From: DASSUW01 sp963811895
GTDB lineage: Bacteria > Actinomycetota > Thermoleophilia > Solirubrobacterales > Solirubrobacteraceae
Assembly: GCA_963811895.1 (NCBI GenBank)
Contig: CAWETE010000004.1
Coordinates: forward strand, 62,001 to 126,000
Length of the DNA stretch: 64,000 bases
Reading direction: 5' to 3'
In this document: positions 40,953 through 50,244 of the stretch, piece by piece
How the letters are laid out: each line of letters starts with the position of its first letter
Position numbering within the stretch: position 1 is the stretch's first letter
The notes under the pieces: model-generated
The model's input: only the letters and a program-made list of their open reading frames with translations
What the model was told of the DNA's origin: nothing
Database searches by the model: none
Position numbers and translations under genes: made by a program

Positions 40953-41766
40953 CCATGTTGCCCCACTCGGTCCACGAGCCGTCGTAGTTCTTCACGTCGT
41001 CCTTGCCGAGCAGCTCGTGCAGCACGAACCAGGTGTGCGCCGAGCGCTCGCCGATGCGGCAGTAGGCGATGATCGGCTCGCCGTTGGTGACGCCCTTGGC
41101 GCCGTACAGCTCGCTCAGCTCGTCGGCCGACTTGAAGGTGCCGTCCTCGCGCACTGCCTGCGCCCACGGCACCGAGGCGGCGCCCGGGATGTGGCCGGCG
41201 CGCTGCGCGCCCTCCTGCTCGTAGCCCGGCATCGCGATCAGCTCGCCGGAGAACTCCTGCGGCGAGCGGACGTCGACGAGCTTGGTGGCGGAGTCGAGCG
41301 CCGAGAGCACCTCGTCGCGCTTGGCGCGGATGGCGTCGTCGCCATGCTGCGCCGTGAAGGTGGTGGGCTCGTAGCTCGGCGCGTCGGTGGTGGTCGGCCG
41401 GTCCTCTGCGATCCACTTCTCGCGCGGCCCGTTGACGAGCTTCACGTCGTCGTGCCCGTAGTACTTCAGGTACCAGTACGTGTAGGCGGCGAACCAGTTG
41501 TTGCGGTCGCCGTAGAGCACGATCGTGTGCTCGTTGGAGATGCCGCGCGAGCCGAACAGCGCGCCGAACTCCTCCGGCCCCAGGAAGTCGCGCTTGACCT
41601 GGTCCTGGAGGTCCTTCCTCCAGTCGAACCCGATCGCCCCGGGGATGTGCGCCTCGGCGTAGAGGGCGGGGTTCTCGTCGACCTCGACGATCCGGACGCC
41701 GTCGTCGTCGAGGTGGTCCTGGACCCACTGGGTGTCTACGAGCACGTCCTTCGAGTAGTCGGCCAC
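40927..41766 (-). CDS. Two-domain rhodanese (thiosulfate/3-mercaptopyruvate sulfurtransferase)
   Basis: 279 residues: an inactive N-terminal rhodanese domain (DTQWVQDHLDDDGVRIVEVD, HIPGAIGFDW) and an active C-terminal one with catalytic loop CRIGERS. The CRxGxR[ST] loop resembles actinobacterial CysA-type thiosulfate sulfurtransferases. GTG 41766 is fixed by AGGAGG six nt upstream. The promoter gap holds a weak palindrome ACCG-TAAAATC-CGGT (minus strand). Confidence 0.9.
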   Translation of the reverse strand: MADYSKDVLVDTQWVQDHLDDDGVRIVEVDENPALYAEAHIPGAIGFDWRKDLQDQVKRDFLGPEEFGALFGSRGISNEHTIVLYGDRNNWFAAYTYWYLKYYGHDDVKLVNGPREKWIAEDRPTTTDAPSYEPTTFTAQHGDDAIRAKRDEVLSALDSATKLVDVRSPQEFSGELIAMPGYEQEGAQRAGHIPGAASVPWAQAVREDGTFKSADELSELYGAKGVTNGEPIIAYCRIGERSAHTWFVLHELLGKDDVKNYDGSWTEWGNMVNVPIEKS

Positions 41767-41851
41767 GCTGATCCTCCTAATCCCTACCGGATTTTACGGT
41801 TTTCCATCATGATATCTGCCCGGGAGGTGGTGAAACGTCCTGATCGGGGTA

Positions 41852-44800
41852 ATGATTCCAGCGGTGACGCGGCTGCGGCAAGGTGTGCTGGCGGTCCTGG
41901 TCCTCGCGGGCCTCGCCGCCGCGCCCGCCGCCTCCGCCGCCGAGCCCGCCGTCGCCGAGCGCATGGATCCCGCGCACTCGGGCAGCGCCGCGGCGCCCGC
42001 GCCGCCGCTGCGCCAGCGCTGGACGCGCGAGCTCGAGCCCGAGGAGAACTCCCATCCCGAGATCTCGTATCCGCTCGTGGTCGGCGAGCGCGTGTTCGTC
42101 GTCGCCGCCCGCCGCCTGCAGGCGCTCTCGGCGCAGACCGGCGAGGAGCTGTGGAGCGTCCCGCTCGTACCGGCACAGCTCGCCTACGACGGCGGCCGCC
42201 TGATCGCGGCGGCGGGCGCGTGGGTGAAGGCGTTCGACCCCGCGACCGGGCAGGAGCTGTGGACGCGCGAGCTCGAGACCGACGACTGCGCGCCGGTGGC
42301 GAAGGACGGCGTCGTCTACACGAAGTCGACGTGGGTCGCCCATGCGCTGGACGTCACGAACGGGGCGACGCTGTGGTCGCGCGACCTCCAGCGGCGCTCG
42401 ATCTGCCAGGCGACGGTCGGCCCGGGGCTCGTGTATTACGGGGGCGAGTCCGCGTTCGCCCTGCGGCGATCCGACGGGACGGTGGCCTGGACGCACGAGC
42501 AGAGCGACAGCAGCCGGCTGCCGCTCGCGCTCCACGGCGGGCGGGTGTGGCAGCCGTTCACCCAGTACTCGCCGGCGCTCGATGCGACGACCGGCGCGGT
42601 CTCCGGCGGCGCCTACTCGGAGCGTCTGCCCGCCTTCGCGGGCGAGCTCGCGTTCATCACGGTCGGCGACTCCGAGTACGACACGCTGGCGCGGATGCTC
42701 CAGGCGGTCGACGCGGCGACCGGGGAAGTCGAGTGGGAGTTCGGCGCCGAGCACGGCTTCACCACGACGCCGACGGTGGCCGGCGGCACGGTGTACGTGG
42801 GCGACATGCGCCGCGGCCTCTACGGGCTGCGGGCGAGCGACGGCCGGTTGCAGTGGTGCACGACGATGCCGGAGCTCCCGGACCGCTACACGCACGTGGT
42901 CGCCGGCGAGGGGCTGCTGCTGATCGCGGCCGGCCACTCGCTCACCGTCTACGAGCCGGGCGGCGCCCCGGGCTGCGACTACAAGAGCGTGGCGCGGCCG
43001 GACTGGGGCGACCCGATCGAGGGGACGACCGCCCGTCAGGCGTTCGAGAGCGACCAGGGGCAGCTCCCGCCGGGCGTGCGCTTCGCGGCCGCGGGGGCCG
43101 GCCACGAGCTGCTCGTGACGGACGACGGGGCGCGCCTGACCACGGCCGGCGGCGACATGACGATCCGTCCGGTCGGCGCCACCGGGCCGCGCTCGACACG
43201 CGGCGAGCAGCGGCTGCCGGGGCTGATCAACGTGATCTCCGCGCGCGAGCGGCACGTGCGCATCCGCCGCTACGAACGGGTGCGCCAGCGCGAGACCTGG
43301 CCGGGCATCGACCTCGTCTACCGGCTGTCGGGCCCGGCGCTCGAGTACGACGTCGTCGTGCGGCCGGGGGCCGACCTGCGGCGGGCGCGGATCGCGCTGG
43401 AGGGCGCCGACGACGTCCGCGTGGACGCCGACGGGGCGCTCGTCGCGCGGGTCGGCTCCCAGACGGTCCGGCAGGCGCCGCCCGTCGCCTTCCAGGGCGG
43501 ACGGCGGCTCCCGGCGCGGTTCGTCCTGCACGGCGACGGCAGCGTCTCGTTCGCCGTCACCGGCCGCGACCCCGGGCGGACGCTCGTCATCGATCCCGTG
43601 CTCGGCGTCTCCGGGTTCCTCGGCGGCTGGGTCGAGGACGAGATCACCGACGTCGACCTCGACGCCGCCGGCAACGTCTACGTCAGCGGCTGGACGCAGT
43701 CGCGCGATCTCGCCCCCTTCGGCTGGGACGAGTGGAACGCCATGTGCGCGTTCGACACCTGCGTCGACGCCTTCGTCGCCAAGTACGCGCCGGGCGGCCG
43801 CTCGCTGGTCTATCTCACGCTCCTCTCGGGCGCGCGCGACGACTGGGCCGACGCCGTCGCCGCGGGCGCGTCCGGCCACGCGTACCTGGCCGGCGAGACC
43901 GAGTCGGCCGACTTCCCCACCCGCAACGCGGCGCAGGACGGCTTCGGCGACGCGTTCGTGGCCAAGCTCGCGCCGGACGGGTCGGCGCTCGAGTGGTCGA
44001 CCTACCAGGGCCGCGGCCAGGACCGTGCCTTCGACCTCGCCGTCGACCCGGCGGGCGCCGCGTACGTGGCCGGCCACACCTACGCGATGGAGTTCCCCAC
44101 GACGCCGAACGCCGCCGACCGCGTGTGCTCGTCCGGCATCTCCACCCCGCAGTGCAGCGAGGGCTGGGTCGCGAAGTACACGACGGCCGGGGCGCTCGTC
44201 TACTCGACGCTGTTCGGCGGCGACGACTCCGAGGAGTGGATCACCGGAATCGCCGTGGACCGCGCCGGCCGCGCCGTCGTCGCCGGCCACGCCGGCTCCG
44301 CCTCCGACTTCCCGGCCACGCCCGGCGCCTACGACACGACGCCCGAGTCGACCCTGAGCGAGTCGTTCGTGGCGCGCCTGAACGCGGCCGGCAGCGCGGT
44401 CGAGTGGGCGACGCTGCTGGGCGGCTTCGACTGGGACGACGCGGAGGCGCTCGCGCTCGACGCGCAGGACCGGCCGGTCGTCGTCGGCACGACGGAGTCG
44501 TGGGACTTCCCCACGACGCCCGGGGCGCACGACCGCCTCTGCACCGACACGGGCGGGGAGATCCCCTGCACGAACCAGAGCGACGGGTTCGTGACCAAGC
44601 TCGCCGCCGACGGGTCCGCGCTCGTGTGGTCGACGTTCCTCGGCGGCACCGGCTATGACACGGCCCAGGCCGTCGACGTCGATGCCCGCGGCGACGTGGT
44701 CGTCACCGGGGCGGCGTCCGACGAGCACGCGTTCCCGCTCAAGGACGCCTTCCAGGACGACGAGGCCAACACCTCCCTGTCGTGCGGCTCGCGGTCGTGG

Positions 44801-45433
44801 TGCGCCGATGCCTACTTCGTGCGCCTGTCGGAGAACGGCGCCCTTCTGGCCGGCACGCTGCTGGGCGGGGGCAGCCACGACGTGGGCACCGGCGTGGCCG
44901 CCGAGCCGGACGGCGACGCCTGGGTCGCGGGCTTCGCCCACTCGCGCGACTTCCCGGCCTCGGCCGGCGCGGTCCAGGCCACGCAGGCCGGCGGCAACTG
45001 CGGCGCGAGCTTCGTCGACTTCGGCGAGTGCACCGACGGCTTCCTGGCCGAGATCCGCGCGAGCGGGTCGCAGCCCCAGCCGAACACCGGCCCCGGCACG
45101 CAGCCGGGGTCGTCGCCGGGCACGAGCACCGGCGCGACGGCCGGCGGCGTCGCCGGCGACGCCGCGCCGACCCCACGCCGGCTGACCGTCCGCCGCCGCG
45201 GCCGCGTCATCTCCGGCCGGCTCGCCGGCGAGGCCTGCACGGCGAGCGTCCGCCTCGTGCTCGAGCGCCGCGCCCGCGGCGGCTGGCACATCGCGCGCCG
45301 GGCGCGCACGAGCACCGATGGCCGCTTCCGGCTGCGGCTGCCGTCGCGCGCCGGCAGGTACCGCCTGCGCGCCCCGGCGAGCGCTGCCTGCGGCCCGGCC
45401 TACGCGGTCATCAGGCGCTCGACGGCCGCGTAG
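41852..45433 (+). CDS. Large secreted PQQ-like propeller plus SBBP-repeat protein
   Basis: 1193 residues. A signal peptide (TRLRQGVLAVLVLAGLAAAP) is followed by a PQQ-type beta-propeller (about 50-410; AQTGEELWSVPL, ATGQELWTRELE, TNGATLWSRDL). Next is a DUF7948-like region (PGIDLVYRLSGPALEYDVVV), then SBBP propeller repeats (about 595-1080) with FVAKYAPGG, FVAKLAPDG, FVARLNAAG and DFPTTPGA units. A Gly/Thr/Pro linker and a basic Ig-like C-terminal domain end the protein. Several Cys pairs suggest disulfides. No catalytic residue is evident. The end overlaps a convergent gene by 34 bp. Confidence 0.82.
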   Translation: MIPAVTRLRQGVLAVLVLAGLAAAPAASAAEPAVAERMDPAHSGSAAAPAPPLRQRWTRELEPEENSHPEISYPLVVGERVFVVAARRLQALSAQTGEELWSVPLVPAQLAYDGGRLIAAAGAWVKAFDPATGQELWTRELETDDCAPVAKDGVVYTKSTWVAHALDVTNGATLWSRDLQRRSICQATVGPGLVYYGGESAFALRRSDGTVAWTHEQSDSSRLPLALHGGRVWQPFTQYSPALDATTGAVSGGAYSERLPAFAGELAFITVGDSEYDTLARMLQAVDAATGEVEWEFGAEHGFTTTPTVAGGTVYVGDMRRGLYGLRASDGRLQWCTTMPELPDRYTHVVAGEGLLLIAAGHSLTVYEPGGAPGCDYKSVARPDWGDPIEGTTARQAFESDQGQLPPGVRFAAAGAGHELLVTDDGARLTTAGGDMTIRPVGATGPRSTRGEQRLPGLINVISARERHVRIRRYERVRQRETWPGIDLVYRLSGPALEYDVVVRPGADLRRARIALEGADDVRVDADGALVARVGSQTVRQAPPVAFQGGRRLPARFVLHGDGSVSFAVTGRDPGRTLVIDPVLGVSGFLGGWVEDEITDVDLDAAGNVYVSGWTQSRDLAPFGWDEWNAMCAFDTCVDAFVAKYAPGGRSLVYLTLLSGARDDWADAVAAGASGHAYLAGETESADFPTRNAAQDGFGDAFVAKLAPDGSALEWSTYQGRGQDRAFDLAVDPAGAAYVAGHTYAMEFPTTPNAADRVCSSGISTPQCSEGWVAKYTTAGALVYSTLFGGDDSEEWITGIAVDRAGRAVVAGHAGSASDFPATPGAYDTTPESTLSESFVARLNAAGSAVEWATLLGGFDWDDAEALALDAQDRPVVVGTTESWDFPTTPGAHDRLCTDTGGEIPCTNQSDGFVTKLAADGSALVWSTFLGGTGYDTAQAVDVDARGDVVVTGAASDEHAFPLKDAFQDDEANTSLSCGSRSWCADAYFVRLSENGALLAGTLLGGGSHDVGTGVAAEPDGDAWVAGFAHSRDFPASAGAVQATQAGGNCGASFVDFGECTDGFLAEIRASGSQPQPNTGPGTQPGSSPGTSTGATAGGVAGDAAPTPRRLTVRRRGRVISGRLAGEACTASVRLVLERRARGGWHIARRARTSTDGRFRLRLPSRAGRYRLRAPASAACGPAYAVIRRSTAA

Positions 45434-45831
45434 GCGTCGTCACCCGGGACGATGACCTCGACGGGGATGTGCCAGCGCTCGGCGGCGTCGCGCGCGATCT
45501 CCTCTCCCGCCGGCAGCGCGCGCTCGTAGACCACGCCGCGCACGGGCGTGTCGACGAGCTTCTCGAACAGCATCCGCAGCCGGCCGCCGTGCAGGTCGGG
45601 GTCGGGCACGTGGCCGAGCAGCCAGCACAGAATCGTCACCCCGGACAGCGCGTCCATCAGCGTGCCGATGCGGTCGGGATCGCCGACGTAGGGCTCGGCG
45701 CCGGCCTCGGCGATGGCGGCCGTGCGGTCCTCGGAGCGGGTCGTGCCGCGCACGGCGTGCCCGGCGGCCACCAGATCGCGAGCCAGCGCCTGCCCGCGGC
45801 AGCCGCAGCCCACGATCAGGACTCGCGCCAC
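45400..45831 (-). CDS. Rossmann-fold NAD(P)-binding protein
   Basis: 143 residues starting VARVLIVGCGCRGQALARDL, a Rossmann dinucleotide-binding loop, followed by RGTTRSEDRTAAIAEAGAEPYVGD as in short epimerase/NAD-binding proteins. The catalytic half of an SDR is missing, so it may be a binding or sensor protein. GTG 45831 overlaps the end of the upstream small membrane protein gene by 16 bp. Confidence 0.7.
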   Translation of the reverse strand: MARVLIVGCGCRGQALARDLVAAGHAVRGTTRSEDRTAAIAEAGAEPYVGDPDRIGTLMDALSGVTILCWLLGHVPDPDLHGGRLRMLFEKLVDTPVRGVVYERALPAGEEIARDAAERWHIPVEVIVPGDDAYAAVERLMTA

Positions 45832-46070
45832 CGCTCCTCGATCTCCTCGCGCGTGATCTCCGGAGCGCCGCGCCGCCGCCTCATCTCGTTCTGCGCCGCG
45901 ATCATCTGCTCGATGTCGTCGAGCTCGTTCTGCGCCTCGACCTCGGGCGAGCGCGTCGGCTTCCAGTCCAGGTAGTCGCGCGCCGAGCGCTTGGAGAACA
46001 CGCCCAGCAGCAGCACGAAGACGACGAAGAAGGCGAGCGTGCCGCCGAAGACGACCGTGAAGACGTCCAC
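45816..46070 (-). CDS. Small single-helix membrane protein with charged tail
   Basis: 84 residues: one N-terminal helix (FTVVFGGTLAFFVVFVLLLG) and a charged, probably helical cytoplasmic tail (EAQNELDDIEQMIAAQNEMR, ITREEIEERWRES). GTG start at 46070. No family is recognised. It overlaps the Rossmann gene and is divergent from the acyl-CoA dehydrogenase. Confidence 0.6.
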   Translation of the reverse strand: MDVFTVVFGGTLAFFVVFVLLLGVFSKRSARDYLDWKPTRSPEVEAQNELDDIEQMIAAQNEMRRRRGAPEITREEIEERWRES

Positions 46071-46099
46071 TGGACGCCATCGTAGTAGCGTCGAGGTCC

Positions 46100-47254
46100 A
46101 TGGACTTCGACCTGACCGACGAGCAGCAGCTCATCCGCGAGACCGCGCGGCAGTTCGCCGACCGCGAGCTCGCCGAGCGCGCGCGTGAGAACGACCGCAA
46201 CCACCACTTCGACACCGAGCTCGTGGGCAAGATCGCCGAGCAGGGCTACCTCGGCGCGATCGTCCCGCAGGAGTACGGCGGCGCGGGGCTCGACTACGTC
46301 ACCTACGCCATCGTCGTCGAGGAGATCGGCCGCCACGACTCGGCGATGCGGACGGTGATCTCGGTCCAGACCTCGCTGGTGTGCTCGTCGATCCTGCGCT
46401 GGGGCACCGAGGAGCAGAAGCAGCGCTACCTGCCGAAGCTGTGCAGCGGCGAGTGGCTCGGCTGCTTCGGCCTCACCGAGCCCGACACCGGCTCGGACGC
46501 CGCCAACCAGAAGACACGCGCGCGCAAGACCGACAGCGGGTGGGTGCTGAGCGGCAACAAGATGTGGATCTCGATGGGCACCCGCGCCGATCTCGCGATG
46601 ATCTTCGCCCAGACCGACCCCGAGAAGAAGCACCGCGGGCTCGCCTGCTTCCTCGTCGAGACGAGCTCGCCGGGCTTCTCCACCCAGCAGATCAAGGGCA
46701 AGATGGGCCTGCACGGCATGGAGACAGCCACGATCGCGCTCGACGACGTGGAGGTGCCCGACGACGCGCTGCTGGGCGAGGTCGGCGAGGGCTTCAAGGT
46801 CGCCATGAGCGCGCTCGACTCCGGCCGCTACTCGGTCGCCGCCGGCTGCGTCGGCGTCTGCCAGGGCTCACTCGACCACTCGGTGGCGTACAGCAAGGAG
46901 CGCGAGCAGTTCGGCAGGCCGATCGCCTCCTTCCAGCTCGTGCAGGCGATGATCGCCGACATGCGCGTGCAGACCGACGCCGCGCGGCTGCTGGTCTTCC
47001 GGGCCGGCTGGCTCAAGGACGAGGGCAAGCCGAGCACGACCGAGACCTCGATCGCCAAGCTCTACGCGACCGAGGCCGCGCAGAACTGCGCGCACCTGGC
47101 GATCCAGGTCCACGGCGGGTCGGGCTACGTCGACGACCACCCCGTCGAGCGCTACTTCCGCGACGTCCGCGTGACCACGCTCTACGAGGGCACCTCGCAG
47201 ATCCAGAAGCTGATCATCGGCCGCGCCGAGACCGGGATCAACGCGCTCGCGTGA
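46100..47254 (+). CDS. Acyl-CoA dehydrogenase
   Basis: 384 residues with the ACAD fold: CFGLTEPDTGSDAANQKT and WISMGTRAD for FAD and substrate binding, IQVHGGSGYVDDHPVERYFRD, and the catalytic Glu in TTLYEGTSQIQKLIIGR. Catalyses the first beta-oxidation step and is closest in pattern to short/medium-chain or glutaryl-like enzymes. It is followed by repeat element B and then 3-hydroxyacyl-CoA dehydrogenase, so both belong to a fatty- or dicarboxylic-acid degradation unit. Confidence 0.93.
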   Translation: MDFDLTDEQQLIRETARQFADRELAERARENDRNHHFDTELVGKIAEQGYLGAIVPQEYGGAGLDYVTYAIVVEEIGRHDSAMRTVISVQTSLVCSSILRWGTEEQKQRYLPKLCSGEWLGCFGLTEPDTGSDAANQKTRARKTDSGWVLSGNKMWISMGTRADLAMIFAQTDPEKKHRGLACFLVETSSPGFSTQQIKGKMGLHGMETATIALDDVEVPDDALLGEVGEGFKVAMSALDSGRYSVAAGCVGVCQGSLDHSVAYSKEREQFGRPIASFQLVQAMIADMRVQTDAARLLVFRAGWLKDEGKPSTTETSIAKLYATEAAQNCAHLAIQVHGGSGYVDDHPVERYFRDVRVTTLYEGTSQIQKLIIGRAETGINALA

Positions 47255-47412
47255 CCCTGGATCCGCCGATCATCGTGGATGCCTCGGCGTCGTGGGTGCC
47301 GGCCAGGGACGATCGGCCGAGCTGCCTCAGGGTGGTCCCTTTGGGACTCGGCCGATCGTCACTGGGCGCCGCCCACGGCGGTGAGGCGCCGCGAGAATCG
47401 GTGGATCCAGGG
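47255..47412. repeat. Nested inverted-repeat intergenic element B
   Basis: The outer arms CCCTGGATCCGCCGAT (47255-47270) and its complement at 47397-47412 match 15 of 16. The inner arms at 47303-47321 and 47347-47365 pair 18 of 19, with a core of GACGATCGGCCGAG, and enclose a small GTCCC/GGGAC hairpin. The element starts on the base after the acyl-CoA dehydrogenase stop and ends on the first base of the next GTG start, so it fills the entire gap. Confidence 0.8.
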
Positions 47413-48636
47413 TGAGACCCATCGGCGTCGCCGGCGCGGGGACGATGGGCGCCGGGATCGCCGCGCTCGCTGCCGAGGCGAGCCTGCGCACGCTGCTCTA
47501 CGACCCCGACCGCGAGGCGCTCGCGCGGGCGCCCGCCGGCGTCGAGCCGGTCCGCGAGCTGGCTGCGCTGGCGGAGTGCGGCCTGGTCATCGAGGCCGCG
47601 CCGGAGGACCTCGAGCTCAAGCGCGCCCTGTTCGCCCGCCTGGCCGAGGTGGTCGAGTCCGACTGCGTGCTGGCCACCAACACGTCGTCGCTGAGCGTGA
47701 CCGCGCTCGCCGCCGGCCTCCCGCACCCGGCGTGCGTGGTCGGCATGCACTTCTTCAACCCGCCGGCCAAGATGCGGCTGGTCGAGGTCGTCGCCGGCGA
47801 GGAGTCGAGCGCGCACGCGCTGACCGTCGCGCGCGAGGCCGGCGAGGCGATGGGCAAGCACGTGATCGACGCCGCCGACAGCCCGGGCTTCATCGTCAAC
47901 CGCTGCAACCGCCCGTTCGGGCTCGAGGCGCTGCGGGCCGTCCAGGACGGGATCGCCACGCCCGAGCAGGTCGACCGCATCTGCCGCATGGCCGGCGGCT
48001 TCCGCATGGGCCCGTTCGAGCTCATGGACCTCGTCGGGCTCGACGTCGGGCTCGCCGTCTCGCGGTCCTTCTACGAGCAGTCGTTCGGCGAGCCGCGCTG
48101 GCGGCCGTCGCCGCTGGTGGCGAAGCGCGTGGCCGCCGGGCACCTCGGCCGCAAGAGCGGCCGCGGCTGGTACGAGTACCCGCCCGGCCGGGCCGCCGAC
48201 CCAGAGCCGGCCGCCGTGGCCATCAGCCGAGGTTGCCCGAGACGGAGTGGGAGTGAGCGCCTTCAGCGCCGTGCCGCCGCTCGGGCGTCTCGTCGAGGTC
48301 CGGCGCGACGCGCCGGAGGCGTGCGAGCGGTTCTTCGCCTCGCGGGGCCTGCACGTGGAGCGCGTGGGCGACTTCGTGCTCCCCCGGATCGTCGCCCAGC
48401 TCGTCAACGAGGCGTGCTTCGCGCTCGGCGAGGGCATCGGCTCGGCCGCCGACATCGACGCCGGGATGGAGCTCGGGCTCAACCACCCGCGCGGGCCGCT
48501 CGCCTGGGGCGAGGAGATCGGCCCCGCCCGCGTGCTCGCCGTGCTCCGCGGCCTGCAGGCGGAGTACGGCGACGACCGCTGGCGCCCGGCGCCGCGCCTG
48601 CTTCAGGCTGCGCGCACCGGTGAGCCACTAGCCTGA
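47412..48636 (+). CDS. 3-hydroxyacyl-CoA dehydrogenase with duplicated C-terminal domain (one frameshift)
   Basis: NAD-binding domain (GVAGAGTMGAGIAALAAEA), catalytic segments MHFFNPPAKMRLVEVV and DSPGFIVNRCNRPF, a first 3HCDH C-terminal domain, then a second C-terminal domain (LPRIVAQLVNEACFALGEG, GLNHPRGPLAWGEEIG). The frame changes at about 48229, where one extra C lies in ATCAGC-C-GAGGTT; without it the linker reads straight into GVSAFSAVPPLGRLVEV. Corrected length is 407 residues, normal for the two-lobed actinobacterial type. It oxidises 3-hydroxyacyl-CoA to 3-ketoacyl-CoA. GTG 47412 is embedded in repeat B. Confidence 0.88.
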
Positions 48637-48641
48637 GTCGC

Positions 48642-50244
48642 GTGAAGGCCTTCTTCTGGCGGGCGCTGGCGTGCGGTGCCGGCATCGCGATGCTGGCTGC
48701 GCCCCCGGCGATGGCGGACGCGCCCGCGCCGCCGATGGCGCTGCCCGGCGACGCCGTCGCGGCCTCGGCGCCCGCGGCGAGCGGGACGTGGATCGTCGGC
48801 GCCCGCCCCGGAGCGCGGACGCGGGCCGTGGCCCGCCGCTTCGGCGCCGAGCACGTCGGCCCCGCCGGCACCGGCGGCTACGCGGTCGCGCACTCGCGGG
48901 CCCGCGCCTTCGCGCGCGCGCTCGGAAGCCGGCTCACCTACGCGCAGCCCGACACGCTGGCTCAGCCGCTGCAGCGCGCGGTCGCCCAGGATCCGCTGGC
49001 GGTGGCGCCGAACGACTGGCGCGACTGGATCGTCAACCCCGCCCTGACGCCCCCGGTGGTCGACGCCAACAGCCCGCTGATCGCGGTCGTCGACGCCCAG
49101 CTCGACCGCTCGCACCCGGAGTGGCAGGGCGGCAACACCGACACGATCGATCAGTTCGCGGTCACGAACGCGCACGGCACGGCGACCACCTCGGTGGCGG
49201 CCGCTCCCGTCAACGGGCTCGGCATCGTGGGCGTGTGGCCGGGCGCACGCGCCCTCAACCTGCCGCTGTCCGAGCAGCTCACGTGCCGAGAGCGGGCCGA
49301 CCAGATCGGGGTCGCGATCGAGCGCAAGGCAGCGGTCATCAACATGAGCTACGGAGCGAACTCGGTCTGCTTCCCGGAGTACCTGGCGCTCCAGGTGGCG
49401 GTCGCCAGCGGGATCGTCCCCGTCGCCGCCGCCGGCAACGAGTTCACCGAGGGCAACCCGGCGGAGTTCCCCGCCTCGCTGCCGCATGTCGTCACGGTCG
49501 CCGCGGTCGGGCCGCCGCCGGAGCTTCCGGAGCTCGTTCTTCTCGAACGTCAACGCCGCGATCGACCTCTCGGCGCCGGGCGAGAACATCATGACCGCCG
49601 TCCCGATCGGCCTCGATTCCGACGGAGACGGCTACGTGCAGCAGAGCGGCACGAGCTTCGCCGCTCCGATGGTGGCCGGCGCGATCGCCTGGGTGCGCGC
49701 CGCGCGCCCGGACCTGACGCCCGACCAGGCGGTCCAGGCCGTGCGGCTCTCCGCCGTCGACCACGACGACCCGGGCTGGGGCCCTGACACCGGCTTCGGC
49801 GTGCTGAACGTGGAGGCCGCGCTGACCCGCGCCGCGCCGCCGTCCGACCCGCTCGAGCCCAACGACACCATGTTCTGGGTCGACGGGCGGGGCTTCGGCA
49901 GGGCCGACCGGGTGATCTTCAAGGGCGGCAAGACGCGCCGCCTCGGAGCCACGATCGACGTGTTCGAGGATCCGGCGGACGTCTACCGCATCCGCCTGCG
50001 CCCGCGGTCGCGCGTGCGGATCTCCGCGGACCCCGTCCGCACCGACGACGTCGACCTGCGCGTCTACTCGCGCAAGGCGAAGTCGCTCGGCGCCAAGCCG
50101 CTGAAGCGCTCGGCCCGCCGCGGCAAGCGGACCGAGAAGATCACGCTCCGCAACCGCTCAGGCCGCGCGCGCGTGTACTACGTAGCGGTGCTGGTGCAGG
50201 GGTCGCGCGACCTCGACGCGGCCTACGCGCTGCGCGTCGGCTGA
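48642..50244 (+). CDS. Secreted S8 (subtilisin-family) peptidase (one frameshift)
   Basis: Signal peptide (MKAFFWRALACGAGIAMLAA), a propeptide-like region, then the triad: Asp in LIAVVDAQLDRSHPEW, His in TNAHGTATTSVAAAP and Ser in SGTSFAAPMVAGA. Asn of the oxyanion hole is in VAAAGNEF. The triad is split by a +1 shift between 49505 and 49535 (GC-rich GGGCCGCCGCCGG). Joined, the protein has about 533 residues with a C-terminal beta domain. The GTG start lies 5 nt after the 3HCDH stop. It ends convergently with trxB, overlapping 22 bp. Confidence 0.87.

Noticed and set aside
41787..41801. ACCG-N7-CGGT palindrome in the rhodanese promoter
   Set aside because: Four-base arms are too short to support an operator claim on their own.
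41807..45289. A minus-strand open frame of more than 1100 codons opposite the large propeller/SBBP gene
   Set aside because: Its translation is Arg/Ala/Val-rich with no domain pattern, while the plus strand has a signal peptide and clear repeats. Long antisense frames are expected at this GC content.
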